From the NCBI RefSeq assembly GCF_014648055.1, contig NZ_BMQJ01000002.1, positions 310,001 through 374,000 on the forward strand: DNA of 64,000 nucleotides. Reading direction: 5' to 3'. The notes under the pieces are model-generated. The model was given only the letters and a program-made list of their open reading frames with translations, ran no database searches and had not been told where the DNA came from. Origin of the DNA: Streptosporangium pseudovulgare (GTDB lineage: Bacteria > Actinomycetota > Actinomycetes > Streptosporangiales > Streptosporangiaceae). Shown in pieces: positions 51,126 to 60,198 of this stretch. A program made the translations under genes and the position numbers. Numbering within the stretch: the stretch's first letter is position 1; every line of letters starts with the position of its first letter.

Positions 51126-52188
51126 CCCGCTCGATCATGCGCTCGCCCATCCTGGGCTCCTCGGTGATCTCCGGATTCCCCGGCGGGGTCGCGTACGGCG
51201 GGTAGAGCAGCCCGTCGGCGGCGCACCTGCCGCTCCACTCCCGGGACTCGTCCAGCAGGAGCTGCGCCACCCGGCTGTCGTTCAGCGCGCCGAGCGTGTC
51301 CGCCAGGCCGAGCGACCCCCGCCCTCCGGACAGCGCACCGTCCCTGGCCTGGCCGGCCAGCAGGGCGCCCAGGCGGGTCCTGGCCTGCTCCAGCTGCGGC
51401 CGCACCCGCTCGACCAGCTTCGTCGGGGACCCCGGCTCCGCCACCGAGCCGAGCTGGATGACGTCGCCGCTCAGCTCCCCGGCCAGGATCTCGCCCAGCG
51501 GAGGGTCGCCGAGCACCACGGTCGCGGTCCAGCCGCGGTTCGCGGCCTCCTCGGCGACGCGCTGACCCGCCTCGCGCGTCAGGCGGGCGACGTTGTCGGC
51601 GACCCTCTTCTCGAACCTGTCGCGGTAGGGGGTGCCGTGCGAGGGATAGTCGGTGCGCGAGGGGCCGCCGGGGTCGCGCCAGTCGTCGGAGTCGATCTCG
51701 AAGCGCATGCCGCCGAGGTCCTCGGCCTGGCCGTACCGGTAGTCGACCACGCGCGTCCCGTCCCGGGACACCACGACGATCCCGGCGGGCGGCGCGGTCT
51801 CCACGGTGTTGACCAGCGGGCGCACGTACGCCGTCGCCTCCAGCACCATCTGGTCGGCGACCGGCAGCTGGAAGGAGAAGGTCCGCGCCTCGTCCCTGCC
51901 GACCGGGGCGAACAGCACCCGCCCCACCCCCGGCCGGGACGGGTCGAGCAGCGCGTGGAAGTCACGCTCCAGCCCGTCCAGCCGCTTCAGGACGGCCGTG
52001 CGCCGCGCCCGCTCGGGGTCGGCCTCGGCCCGCCCGCGCAGCTCGCCCAGGTCGTTGGCGAACTTGATCCGCCACGCGGGGCGCGACCCGGGGTCGGCCC
52101 GGGGGTCCACGGTCACGTAGAAGGACAGGACCCCCAGCTCATCGCTGATGGAGACGACCTCCCTCAGGGCAGCGCGGTCGAACCTCAC
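51031..52188 (-). CDS. VLRF1-family (Vms1/eRF1-like) protein
   Basis: The product (385 residues) belongs to the bacterial eRF1-like group annotated as VLRF1/baeRF. Marks are LGVLSFYVTVDPRADPGSRPAWRI, FAPVGRDEARTFSF, an N-terminal core with GIVVVSRDGTRVVDYRYG, and the RNase-H-like/L7Ae-like later part with TVVLGDPPLGEILAGEL and IDAEVIVLDGG. Relatives of Vms1 cleave peptidyl-tRNA on stalled ribosomes; activity here is untested. The GTG at 52188 (VRFDRAAL) was chosen because GGAGGGGG lies just upstream; earlier ATGs lack such a site. It lies downstream of pnkp on the same strand. Confidence 0.82.
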   Translation of the reverse strand: MRFDRAALREVVSISDELGVLSFYVTVDPRADPGSRPAWRIKFANDLGELRGRAEADPERARRTAVLKRLDGLERDFHALLDPSRPGVGRVLFAPVGRDEARTFSFQLPVADQMVLEATAYVRPLVNTVETAPPAGIVVVSRDGTRVVDYRYGQAEDLGGMRFEIDSDDWRDPGGPSRTDYPSHGTPYRDRFEKRVADNVARLTREAGQRVAEEAANRGWTATVVLGDPPLGEILAGELSGDVIQLGSVAEPGSPTKLVERVRPQLEQARTRLGALLAGQARDGALSGGRGSLGLADTLGALNDSRVAQLLLDESREWSGRCAADGLLYPPYATPPGNPEITEEPRMGERMIERALDIDAEVIVLDGGAAEALADVDGVGAILRW

Positions 52189-52391
52189 GACGTCCCCCTC
52201 CGACGGTCCGGGCCACATGCCTGATCCGGGCTCCAAGCCTATGGACCGGTACGGAAAGGACTCGCCGGACGAGCGGGGAAATGTCCCGCTCCTGTCCCGG
52301 TCTTTACCGGGGGATCACCGTCCTGCCCGAGGCTCGCGGACGCGGGTCCGCCCGGCGCGGCCCGTCGCCGCCCGGACGTGTCCCCCGGGGG

Positions 52392-54974
52392 CTACAGGCG
52401 CGGGTCCACCGGCTCCGACTCCAGCGCCAGGACCGCGAAGACCGGCTCGTGGACCCGCCACAGCGGCTCGCCCTCGGCCAGCCGGGAGAGCGCCTCCAGG
52501 CCCAGGGCGTACTCGCGCAGGGCCAGCGAGCGCTTGCGGCCCAGGAAGCGATGGCGCAGTTCCGGAAGGCTCTCGGTGTAGTCGGGGCCGTAGACGATCC
52601 GCAGGTACTCCCGGCCGCGCACCTTGATGCCGGGCTGCGTCCGGCTTCCCTCCGGGGCGTCCAGCGGCTTGACCACCATGCCCTCGCCGCCGGCGGCGGT
52701 CAGCTCCGACCACCAGGCGGTGGCCGCCTCCCGGGAGGAGTCCGAGGCGAGGTCGGCGAACACGTGCCGGGTGGGCGCGATCAGCGGGTCGGTGAGCCGC
52801 GAGAGCGTCTCCAGGTGCCAGGTGTGCGGCTCCAGGGCGGTGACGCGGCCCTCGCAGGCCAGGATCTGGAACGGCGCCAGCCGCAGACCGTCCAGCCCGT
52901 CCACTTCCCAGCAGTATCGCGCATAGGCGTCCCGGAATCGGGCAGCGTTATCCAGGCGGCGGCGGGTGCGGTCCAGCAGATCGCCCACATCCAACCCGCG
53001 CCCGGCCGCCGCCTCCAGCGCGGCGACCGCCTCGGGCAGCGCGGCGCGGGCCGCCGCCCCCACCGACGCGTACTGGCTGCGGATCAGCCCCTCCGCCTTC
53101 GCCGACCAGGGCAGCAGCTCGCCGTCGAGCACCAGCCAGTCGGTGCCCAGCTCGTCCATGAGCGGCTCGCACGCCCGCCGGAGCCGGTCCACCAGTCCGG
53201 TGGTGTCGTCGAAGAAAGACCGGCCGGTGCGGGTGTGCACGACCCCCGTGCTCCCGTCGGAGACCCCGAACCGCGCGGCGGCCGCCTCCGCGTTCCTGGC
53301 GAGCACGGCGACCGCCCGCGACCCCATGTGCTTCTCCTGGCAGACGACGCGGGTGACCCCGGCCGCGGCGAACTCCGCGAACGCCTCCTCCGGGTGCTCC
53401 AGGCAGCCGTCGAGGGCGGAGGTCTCCGGCGGCGCCATCGTCGGCGGCAGGTAGACCAGCCAGCGCGGATCGACCGCGAACCGGCTCATGATCTCCAGCG
53501 CCGCGGCCGTGTTCTCCTCCCGGACCTTGATACGGCCGCCGCCGTGGCGCACCTCGACGTGCATGGGGCCCCGGACGTCGCTCGCGGCGAGCGTGCCCGG
53601 GTCGCGGCGGCCGGGGGCGGCCACCGGCCGGAGCGGCCGGACCGGCTCGTACCAGGTCTTCCCGGCCGGCACCGAGACGATCTCCTTCTCGGGGTAGCGC
53701 AGCGCGGTGAGCCGGCCGCCGAACACGGCCCCGGTGTCCAGGCAGATCGTGTTGTTGACCCACTCGGGCTCGGGAACGGGGGTGTGGCCGTAGACGACCG
53801 TGGCCCGGCCCCGGTACTCCCGCGCCCAGGGGTAGCGCACCGGCAGGCCGTACTCGTCGGTCTCGCCGGTGGTGTCGCCGTACAGCGCGAAGGAGCGCAC
53901 CCGCCCCGAGGCACGGCCGTGGTACGCCTCCTTCAGCCCGGCGTGCGCGACGACGAGCCGTCCGCCGTCGAGCCGGTAGTGGCTGATCAGCCCGTTCATG
54001 AAGGCCAGCGCGGCGGTGCGGAACTCCTCCGGCTCGGCCGCGAGCTGCTCCAGCGACTCCGCGAGGCCGTGGGCGACCCTGACCTTGCGGCCGGCGAGGG
54101 CGCGGGCGAGCTTCTGCTCGTGGTTGCCCGACACGCACAGCGCCGTCCCGGCGGCGACCATGCCCATGACCAGCCGGAGCACGCCCGGCGTGTCGGGCCC
54201 GCGGTCGACCAGGTCGCCGAGGAAGACCGCCGTCCGGCCCCCGGGGTGGGTCGCGCCGGCGCCGTCGGGGTGGATCTCCCAGCCGAGGGCGCGCAGCAGC
54301 GCCTCCAACTCGGCGCGGCAGCCGTGCACGTCGCCGATGATGTCGAACGGGCCGGTCAGCTCCCGCCGGTCGGTCCACGCCCGCTCGGTGACGACCGTGG
54401 CGGCCTCGATCTCGTCGGTCCCGCGCAGCACATGGACCCGGCGGAACCCCTCGCGGGAGAGGCCCCGCATCGACCGGCGCAGGTCCCCGGCCTGCCGCCG
54501 GATCACGTGGGGCCCGAAGTCCCGGTCGGGCCTGGCCGCGTTGCGCCCGGCCGCGACCGACTCCGGCACGTCCAGGACGATCGCGTCGGCGAGCACGTCG
54601 TGGGCCTTGGCGAGCTCGACGAGCCTCCCTCGCGCCTCCCGCTGGACGTTCGTGGCGTCCACGACCGTCAGCAGGCCGCGCCGCAGGCGGGTGCCGACGA
54701 TGTGGTGCAGCACGTCGAAGGCGTCGGCGCTGGCGCCCTGGTCGTTCTCGTCGTCGGCCACCAGTCCGCGGCAGAAGTCGGAGGAGATGACCTGGGTGGG
54801 CGCGAAGCGGCGGCGGGCGAAGGTCGACTTGCCGCTGCCGGAGATCCCGACGAGCACGACCAGCGACATCTCCGGCACGACGATCTCGGTGGTCCCGGTG
54901 CTCTCGGTGATCCCGGCGCTCCCGGTGGTCCCGGTGCTCTCGGCGCTCTCGGTGATCTCGGTCATCCCGGTCAC
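52392..54974 (-). CDS. pnkp: Polynucleotide kinase-phosphatase-ligase Pnkp (RNA repair)
   Basis: Bacterial Pnkp heals and seals RNA cut by ribotoxins. The N-terminal kinase has the P-loop GISGSGKST (residues 43-51). The central metallophosphatase has GDVHGCRAE, FLGDLVDRGPD and SGNHEQ. The C-terminal ligase has the nucleotidyl lysine in QEKHMGS (Lys548), then LDGELLPW and EGMVVKP. At 860 residues it is close to the well-studied clostridial enzyme. The first 30 residues are a Thr/Glu/Ser repeat. The GTG at 54974 overlaps the hen1 stop (GTGA), so the pair is translationally coupled. Confidence 0.96.
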   Translation of the reverse strand: MTGMTEITESAESTGTTGSAGITESTGTTEIVVPEMSLVVLVGISGSGKSTFARRRFAPTQVISSDFCRGLVADDENDQGASADAFDVLHHIVGTRLRRGLLTVVDATNVQREARGRLVELAKAHDVLADAIVLDVPESVAAGRNAARPDRDFGPHVIRRQAGDLRRSMRGLSREGFRRVHVLRGTDEIEAATVVTERAWTDRRELTGPFDIIGDVHGCRAELEALLRALGWEIHPDGAGATHPGGRTAVFLGDLVDRGPDTPGVLRLVMGMVAAGTALCVSGNHEQKLARALAGRKVRVAHGLAESLEQLAAEPEEFRTAALAFMNGLISHYRLDGGRLVVAHAGLKEAYHGRASGRVRSFALYGDTTGETDEYGLPVRYPWAREYRGRATVVYGHTPVPEPEWVNNTICLDTGAVFGGRLTALRYPEKEIVSVPAGKTWYEPVRPLRPVAAPGRRDPGTLAASDVRGPMHVEVRHGGGRIKVREENTAAALEIMSRFAVDPRWLVYLPPTMAPPETSALDGCLEHPEEAFAEFAAAGVTRVVCQEKHMGSRAVAVLARNAEAAAARFGVSDGSTGVVHTRTGRSFFDDTTGLVDRLRRACEPLMDELGTDWLVLDGELLPWSAKAEGLIRSQYASVGAAARAALPEAVAALEAAAGRGLDVGDLLDRTRRRLDNAARFRDAYARYCWEVDGLDGLRLAPFQILACEGRVTALEPHTWHLETLSRLTDPLIAPTRHVFADLASDSSREAATAWWSELTAAGGEGMVVKPLDAPEGSRTQPGIKVRGREYLRIVYGPDYTESLPELRHRFLGRKRSLALREYALGLEALSRLAEGEPLWRVHEPVFAVLALESEPVDPRL

Positions 54975-56458
54975 TCCCCTTCCCGTACCGTCTCGTCCGC
55001 CCGGGTGAACACCGCCAGCTGGGTGGGCGGCCCCGCCTCGGGGTCGTCCTCGCCGACCGGCCGGAACTCCGCCCGGTAGCCGTTGCGCTCGCCCGCCCCC
55101 AGCGCCCACGCCCGGAACTCGGCGCGGGTCCACTCGAAGCGGTGGTCGGGGTGGCGCATGCCGTCGAGGAACTCGTAGCGGACGTTGTACTCGGCGTTCG
55201 GCGTCGTCACGATCACGTGCCGGGGACGGGCCGCGCCGAAGACCACGTGCTCCAGCGCGCCCAGCCGGGACGGGTCCACGTGCTCGACGACCTCCATGAG
55301 CACCGCGGCGTCGTATCCGGCGAACCGGTCGTCGGTGTAGGTCAGCGCCCCCTGGAACAGCTCCAGCCGCTCCCTGCTCCGCTCCGGCATCCGGTCGAGC
55401 CGGAGCCGCCTGGCGGCGACGGCCAGCGCCTGCGTCGAGACGTCCGTACCGGCGACCCTGGTGAAGGCGGGCCGCTCCAGCAGCGCGCCGACGAGCTGCC
55501 CCGATCCGCAGCCCAGGTCGATGACCGTACGCGCGCCCAACTCCTCCAGCACACCGATCACCGCCTCCCGGCGCAGGACGTTCAGCGGGCGCCGGGACGG
55601 CGCGTCCGGCGCGGTCTCCTCCCCGCCGGCGCCGGGCGTCCCGGGCGCACCGGGATCGTCGCGTACGGCGGGGCCGGCGGGGTCCTCCTCGACGGGCGGC
55701 TCCAGCGCCTCCGCCACGTCGTCGCCCAGCTCGGCCAGGCGGGCGAAGGCCGCCCGCTCCAGCGCCCGGCGGCGGCCCAGGTAGCGGCGGGTGATCAGGT
55801 TCCGGTCGGGGTGGGCCGCCAGCCAGGACTCCCCCGCCCGGATGAGCTTGTCGACCTCGTCGGAGGCGATCCAGTAGTGCTTCGAGTCGTCCAGCACCGG
55901 CAGCAGCACGTAGAGCTGGTTGAGGGCGTCGGCCAGACGCAGCTCGCCGCGCAGCGTCAGCCGGACGTAGCGGGAGTCGCCCCATCGGGGGAACCGCTCG
56001 TCCAGCGGCACGGCTCCCGCCTCGACCGTCCAGCCCAGCGGCTCGAAGAACCGGCGGGCCGCCTCCGGCCCGCCCCGGCAGGGCAGGGCGGGCAGCGTGA
56101 TCTCCAGCGGGATCGGCCGGGCGGCCAGCTCGGGGCGGGCGGCGCAGCGTCCGGCGCGGGCGGTGCGGAACACGTCCCCCATGGCCACGGCCAGCAGCGA
56201 CGACGCGGCGTAGGGCCGGTCGTTGACGTACTGGCCCAGGGCGTAGTCGGGGGTGGACCGGCCGCGCGAGCGGACCAGGCGGACCGGGTCGACGTCCAGC
56301 ATGAGCGCGGCGGTGCAGCGCTCCTCGTCCGCTTCGGGGTAGAAGACGCGGGCCACGCCGTACGACTGGCCGAACTCCTGGACCCGGCCGGGGTGCTTGT
56401 GCAGCAGGAACCCGAGGTCGGTCGCGGGGCGCGCGGTCGTGGAGATCGTGATCAGCAC
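54971..56458 (-). CDS. hen1: 3' terminal RNA ribose 2'-O-methyltransferase Hen1
   Basis: Hen1 methylates the 2'-OH at the 3' end of cut RNA before Pnkp ligation, which blocks renewed cleavage at the same site. The 495-residue protein has the N-terminal bacterial Hen1 domain that supports the Pnkp ligase (MLITISTTARPATDLGFLLHKHP, RVFYPEADEERCTAALMLDVDP). The C-terminal methyltransferase has VIDLGCGSGQLV at about 310-322 and the metal-binding MEVVEHVD and LEHVVFG, with IVTTPNAEYN. It sits directly upstream of pnkp, the standard two-gene operon. Confidence 0.96.
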   Translation of the reverse strand: MLITISTTARPATDLGFLLHKHPGRVQEFGQSYGVARVFYPEADEERCTAALMLDVDPVRLVRSRGRSTPDYALGQYVNDRPYAASSLLAVAMGDVFRTARAGRCAARPELAARPIPLEITLPALPCRGGPEAARRFFEPLGWTVEAGAVPLDERFPRWGDSRYVRLTLRGELRLADALNQLYVLLPVLDDSKHYWIASDEVDKLIRAGESWLAAHPDRNLITRRYLGRRRALERAAFARLAELGDDVAEALEPPVEEDPAGPAVRDDPGAPGTPGAGGEETAPDAPSRRPLNVLRREAVIGVLEELGARTVIDLGCGSGQLVGALLERPAFTRVAGTDVSTQALAVAARRLRLDRMPERSRERLELFQGALTYTDDRFAGYDAAVLMEVVEHVDPSRLGALEHVVFGAARPRHVIVTTPNAEYNVRYEFLDGMRHPDHRFEWTRAEFRAWALGAGERNGYRAEFRPVGEDDPEAGPPTQLAVFTRADETVREGE

Positions 56459-56519
56459 CCACGACAGTCTGCCTCATACCCGGCGAACCGAGCCATGGGT
56501 TAACCGGTCCCGGACCGGC

Positions 56520-56650
56520 CGGCCCCGCGCGGCGGCCGTGCGGGGCGGGACGGCCCCACCAGCGGGGCGGCGGCCGTGCGGGGCGGCTCCACCGGCGGGG
56601 CGGCCGCCGTACGGGGGAGAGGCGGCGGCCGTGCGGAGTGGGCGGGGCGG
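56520..56650. repeat. Imperfect GC-rich repeats upstream of hen1
   Basis: Units around GCGGCGGCCGTGCGGGGCGG recur three to four times in the gap between hen1 and the LLM oxidoreductase gene. They contain GGCCG/CGGCC pairs that could act as terminators for the latter. No gene is seen. Confidence 0.5.
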
Positions 56651-56662
56651 GCGGCGCGGTGG

Positions 56663-57586
56663 TCAGACGTGCGGGAGCACCTCGGCGGCGATGAGCTCCA
56701 GGTGGTCCAGGTCCGACAGGTCCAGGACCTGCAGATAGAGGCGCTCGGCGCCCAGCTCGGCGAACCTGCTGATCTTCTCGGCCACCTCGGCGGGGGTGCC
56801 CGCCAGCCCGTTGGCGCGCAGCGCGGCGAGGTCGTGCCCGGCGGCCCGCGCCCGGCGCTCGGCCTCGGCCTCGTCGGCCCCGACCGCCACGGTCTGCGCG
56901 GCCGACAGCACGATCGGGTCCCGGCCGGCGGCCTCGCACGCCTTCCTGACCCGGTCGAACGCCAGCTCGGTGTCGCCGAGGTCGTGGAACGGCAGGTTGT
57001 ACTCGTCGGCGAACCGCGCGGCCAGCCGCGGGGTCCGCGTGGCGCCGAACCCGCCGATGATGATCGGCGGTCTCGGGCTCTGCGCCGGCTTGGGCAGGGC
57101 CGGGGAGTCGGCCAGCCGGTAGTGGGCGCCCTCGAAGGAGAAGGTCTCGCCGGGGGGCGTGGACCACAGCCCGGTGACGATCTCCAGCTGCTCCTCGAAC
57201 CGGCTGAACCGCTCGCCGACCGGCGGGAACGGGATGCCGTAGGCGGTGTGCTCGGCGTCGAACCAGCCCGTCCCCAGCCCCAGCTCGACCCGGCCGCCGC
57301 TCATCTGGTCCACCTGGGCCACGCTGATCGCCAGCGGGCCGGGCAGCCGGAAGGTGGCGGGGCTGACCAGGGTGCCGAGCCGGATCGTGGAGGTGTCCCT
57401 GGCCAGGCCGGCGAGGGTCACCCAGGCGTCGGAGGAGCCCGGTCCGGGGTCGCCCTCGCCGATCCGCAGGTAGTGGTCCGACCGGAAGAACGCGTCGAAC
57501 CCGAGCCGCTCCGCCGTCCGCGCGACCGTCAGCAGTTCCTCGTAGGTGGCGCCCTGCTGCGGTTCAGTGAAGATCCTCAACTTCAT
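56663..57586 (-). CDS. LLM-class F420-dependent oxidoreductase
   Basis: The 307-residue TIM-barrel protein begins MKLRIFTEPQQGATYEELL, the usual start of an actinobacterial F420-dependent LLM subgroup. Further marks are ERLGFDAFFRSDHYL, TSTIRLGTLVSPATFR, GGRVELGLGTGWFDAEH and PPIIIGGFGATRTPRLAARFADEYN. Such enzymes reduce or oxidise diverse substrates with F420 or FMN; this one's substrate is unknown. An ATG 9 bases upstream (57595) is an alternative start. It is divergent from the GH18-like gene. Confidence 0.9.
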   Translation of the reverse strand: MKLRIFTEPQQGATYEELLTVARTAERLGFDAFFRSDHYLRIGEGDPGPGSSDAWVTLAGLARDTSTIRLGTLVSPATFRLPGPLAISVAQVDQMSGGRVELGLGTGWFDAEHTAYGIPFPPVGERFSRFEEQLEIVTGLWSTPPGETFSFEGAHYRLADSPALPKPAQSPRPPIIIGGFGATRTPRLAARFADEYNLPFHDLGDTELAFDRVRKACEAAGRDPIVLSAAQTVAVGADEAEAERRARAAGHDLAALRANGLAGTPAEVAEKISRFAELGAERLYLQVLDLSDLDHLELIAAEVLPHV

Positions 57587-57734
57587 GTCCCCCATTATCC
57601 GGGCACACCGGACGGCATCCGCAGAAAGCCCGCCCCGCGCGGCGGGCCCTTGCTAGCGTTCGAGCCTTGAGAGGCGCCGGGTGGCGGATCCGGCGCGCAG
57701 AGCGACCATCGGGCGGCATCGAGGAGGGGGACCC

Positions 57735-58844
57735 ATGCCGGTCACGACAGACCGCTCCGCCACCCGCGGTTCCGGCGGGCCCGGCACCCTGCCCCGGCCG
57801 CTGACCGCGCTGGCGTCGGCCGCGCTCCTGGCCGGGACCGGCGTCGCGGTGTGGCTGCTGCCGTCGGGTCCGGTGAACCGGCCCTGGGCGGGCGGCCCCG
57901 GGCCGGAGGGCCTGACCCGGGGCGGGGCCTCTCCTCGCGTGATCCCCTCCGGTCCGGGCGCCTCCGGTTCGGGCTCCTCCGGGCCGGGGTCCTCCCGGCC
58001 GGAGCCGCCGACCGGCCGCCCGTCCGGCGTCGTGCCCTTCGCCGACGTCGCCCGCGATCCGTCGTTCACCGCGTACGGCACGGCCGGGCGCTCCCGGTGG
58101 GTCGTCCTCGGCCACCTGGTGGCCGTCGGCGACGGCTGCGCCGCCGGATGGGCGGGCCTGCCCGGACGGGCCGGCGCGATCACCTCCCGCCTCGGCCCGA
58201 TGCGCGCGGCCGGCGGCGAGGTGGGCGTCGTCTTCGGAGGCGCCGCGGGCCGCGAGCCGGCCGCCGCCTGCGCCGACCCGGACCGGCTCGCCGCCGCCTA
58301 CCGCCGGGCGATCGGCGCGCTGGGAGCCTCCTACGCCGCCTTCGAGCCGCACGAGCCGGACGGCCCGGAGACCGTGCTGCGCCGCGCCCGCGCGATCGCG
58401 GCCCTCCAGCGCGAGGCGGCGGCGCGCGGCCGTCCCCTCACGGTGGGCGTCGCGCTGCCGACCACCGCGGCGGGGCTGACCCCTCGTGACCGGGCGATGC
58501 TCAGATCCACCCGGCTGGCCGGTGTGGAGATCGGCGCCGTCGACCTCCTGGTCCCGCTCGACCGCACCCCCGCCGGGCGCGCCCGTCTCGGCGCGGTCGC
58601 GGTGGCGGTCCGGGCGGCCCAGCCCCAGGTCGCCCGGTCCCTGGGCCGCCCGGCCGCCTGGGACAGGATCGCCCTGTCGCCGGTCCTGACCGGCCCGCGG
58701 GGGCTCACCGGCGCCGAGACCCGCACGCTGACCGGCTTCACCGCCCGCAACGGCCTGGCCTGGCTGTCGGTCCGGGAGGCCGCTCCCGGCCCCGGCCCCG
58801 GCGGGGCCCGCCTCCTGGCCGGCGCCCCCGGCCGCGAGAGGTGA
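57735..58844 (+). CDS. Membrane-anchored GH18-like protein lacking the catalytic motif
   Basis: The 369-residue protein has a short cytosolic N-terminus and one hydrophobic segment (LTALASAALLAGTGVAVWLLP). A Gly/Ser/Pro-rich linker with repeats of SGPG follows to about residue 95. The remaining globular domain reads like a glycoside hydrolase 18 barrel: RWVVLGHLVAVGDGCAAGWAG, MRAAGGEVGVVFGGAAG, RPLTVGVALPTTAAGL and GVEIGAVDLLVPL fit successive strands. Where GH18 enzymes have DxxDxDxE, this has a degenerate stretch (SYAAFEPHEPD), so hydrolase activity is doubtful. The ATG at 57735 has GAGGAGGGG upstream. Confidence 0.72.
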   Translation: MPVTTDRSATRGSGGPGTLPRPLTALASAALLAGTGVAVWLLPSGPVNRPWAGGPGPEGLTRGGASPRVIPSGPGASGSGSSGPGSSRPEPPTGRPSGVVPFADVARDPSFTAYGTAGRSRWVVLGHLVAVGDGCAAGWAGLPGRAGAITSRLGPMRAAGGEVGVVFGGAAGREPAAACADPDRLAAAYRRAIGALGASYAAFEPHEPDGPETVLRRARAIAALQREAAARGRPLTVGVALPTTAAGLTPRDRAMLRSTRLAGVEIGAVDLLVPLDRTPAGRARLGAVAVAVRAAQPQVARSLGRPAAWDRIALSPVLTGPRGLTGAETRTLTGFTARNGLAWLSVREAAPGPGPGGARLLAGAPGRER

Positions 58845-58874
58845 GGGCCGCCGGCTTTCCGGCGGAAGCCCGGG

Positions 58875-60128
58875 TCAGTCGCCCTTTCCGGCGGGTTTCA
58901 GGAGGGCGACGCACTCCACGTGGTGGGTCATCGGGAAGGCGTCGAAGGCGCGCAGGTCGGCCAGGGTGTAGCGGTGCTCGGCGAACCAGGCGAGGTCGCG
59001 GGCGAGGGTGGCCGGGTCGCACGAGACGTAGACGACGCGGCTCGCGTCGAGGCCCGTGACGCGCTCGACGACCTCGCGGCCGAGGCCGGCCCGGGGCGGG
59101 TCGACGACGACGATGTCGGCGCGCTCGATGTCGAACCGGTCGAGGGCGTCCTCCACGCGGCCCCGGGCGAACCGGGCCTGGGGCAGGTCGCGGAGGTTGC
59201 GCTGGGCGTCGCGCACGGCGGCGGCGTCGGACTCGACGCCGAACACGGCGCCCTCCTCGCCGACCGCCTCGGCGAGCCCGGCGGCGAAGAGGCCGACCCC
59301 GCAGTAGAGGTCCAGGGCCCACTCCCCCGGCTGCGGGACGGCGAACTCCATGACCGCGTCCCGCAGCGCGGCGGCGGCGCCGGGGTGGATCTGCCAGAAA
59401 CCGCTGCCGGTGACCTGGAAGTCCCGGTCGCCGACCCGCTCGACGACGTGGCCGCGGCCGTGGACCGCGCGGGTGCGGCCCCTGCCCTCGTCGACGAGGA
59501 CGGCGACGCTCCGGTCGAGGTCGGGCACGGCCACCGTACGGCGCGGCCTGGGGGTGATCACCACGGCCTGGTCGCCGGTGCCGGAGGCGATGACCTCCAC
59601 CGTGGAGGCGTTGCGCCAGTTCATCACCTCGACGCCGACGTTCTCCACCTCGGGGTGCGCGATCAGGCAGAGGTCCACCGGCTGGATGTCGTGGGAGCGG
59701 TGGCGGCGCAGGCCCGCGACGCCGTCGCGGTCGACGGCGAACTGCACGCGGGTGCGCCAGCCGAGGCCGTCGGGGGCGCCGGGGACCTCCTCGACGACGC
59801 CCTTCCACTCGATCCCGGCCAGGCGGCGCAGCTGCTCGGCGACGACCTCGGTCTTGAGCAGGCGCTGGGCGTCGAGGGAGGCGTGCTGCCAGTCGCAGCC
59901 GCCGCAGAGACCGGGGCCGGCGAAGGGGCACGGCGGGGTCACCCGGTCGGGTGAGGGCTGGAGGATCTCGACCGCGTCGGCGCGCAGGAACCGGGTGGTC
60001 TCCTCGGTCACCTCGGCCATGACGCGCTCGCCGGGCAGGGCGTGGCGGACGAAGACCACCCGGCCGTCATGGCGGGCGACGCACCAGCCGCCGTGGGCGA
60101 CGGGTCCCACCGTCAGTTCGATCGCCAT
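58875..60128 (-). CDS. TrmA/RlmD-type RNA 5-methyluridine methyltransferase
   Basis: The 417-residue enzyme methylates C5 of a uridine in tRNA or rRNA with S-adenosylmethionine. The N-terminal TRAM domain (ELTVGPVAHGGWCVARHDGRVVFV) is followed by the iron-sulfur cysteines in CPFAGPGLCGGCDWQH. The Rossmann core has LDLYCGVGLFAAGLA and VVDPPRAGLG. The nucleophilic cysteine is in YVSCDPATLARD and the general base in HHVECVALL. It cannot be assigned to a target position. It is convergent with the GH18-like gene and about 70 bases downstream of the potassium permease gene. Confidence 0.94.
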   Translation of the reverse strand: MAIELTVGPVAHGGWCVARHDGRVVFVRHALPGERVMAEVTEETTRFLRADAVEILQPSPDRVTPPCPFAGPGLCGGCDWQHASLDAQRLLKTEVVAEQLRRLAGIEWKGVVEEVPGAPDGLGWRTRVQFAVDRDGVAGLRRHRSHDIQPVDLCLIAHPEVENVGVEVMNWRNASTVEVIASGTGDQAVVITPRPRRTVAVPDLDRSVAVLVDEGRGRTRAVHGRGHVVERVGDRDFQVTGSGFWQIHPGAAAALRDAVMEFAVPQPGEWALDLYCGVGLFAAGLAEAVGEEGAVFGVESDAAAVRDAQRNLRDLPQARFARGRVEDALDRFDIERADIVVVDPPRAGLGREVVERVTGLDASRVVYVSCDPATLARDLAWFAEHRYTLADLRAFDAFPMTHHVECVALLKPAGKGD

Positions 60129-60198
60129 GATCTGATGCCCCCAAAGATTCCTGTCGAGCCTCCCCGCGGTCCGGAGCGCATACGACGTATACGAAAGA

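Noticed and set aside
52392-57167. A single 1591-codon protein joining Pnkp with upstream sequence
   Set aside because: Beyond the GTG at 54974 the frame is out of frame with hen1 and the LLM gene and gives Arg/Pro/Gly-rich shadow sequence.
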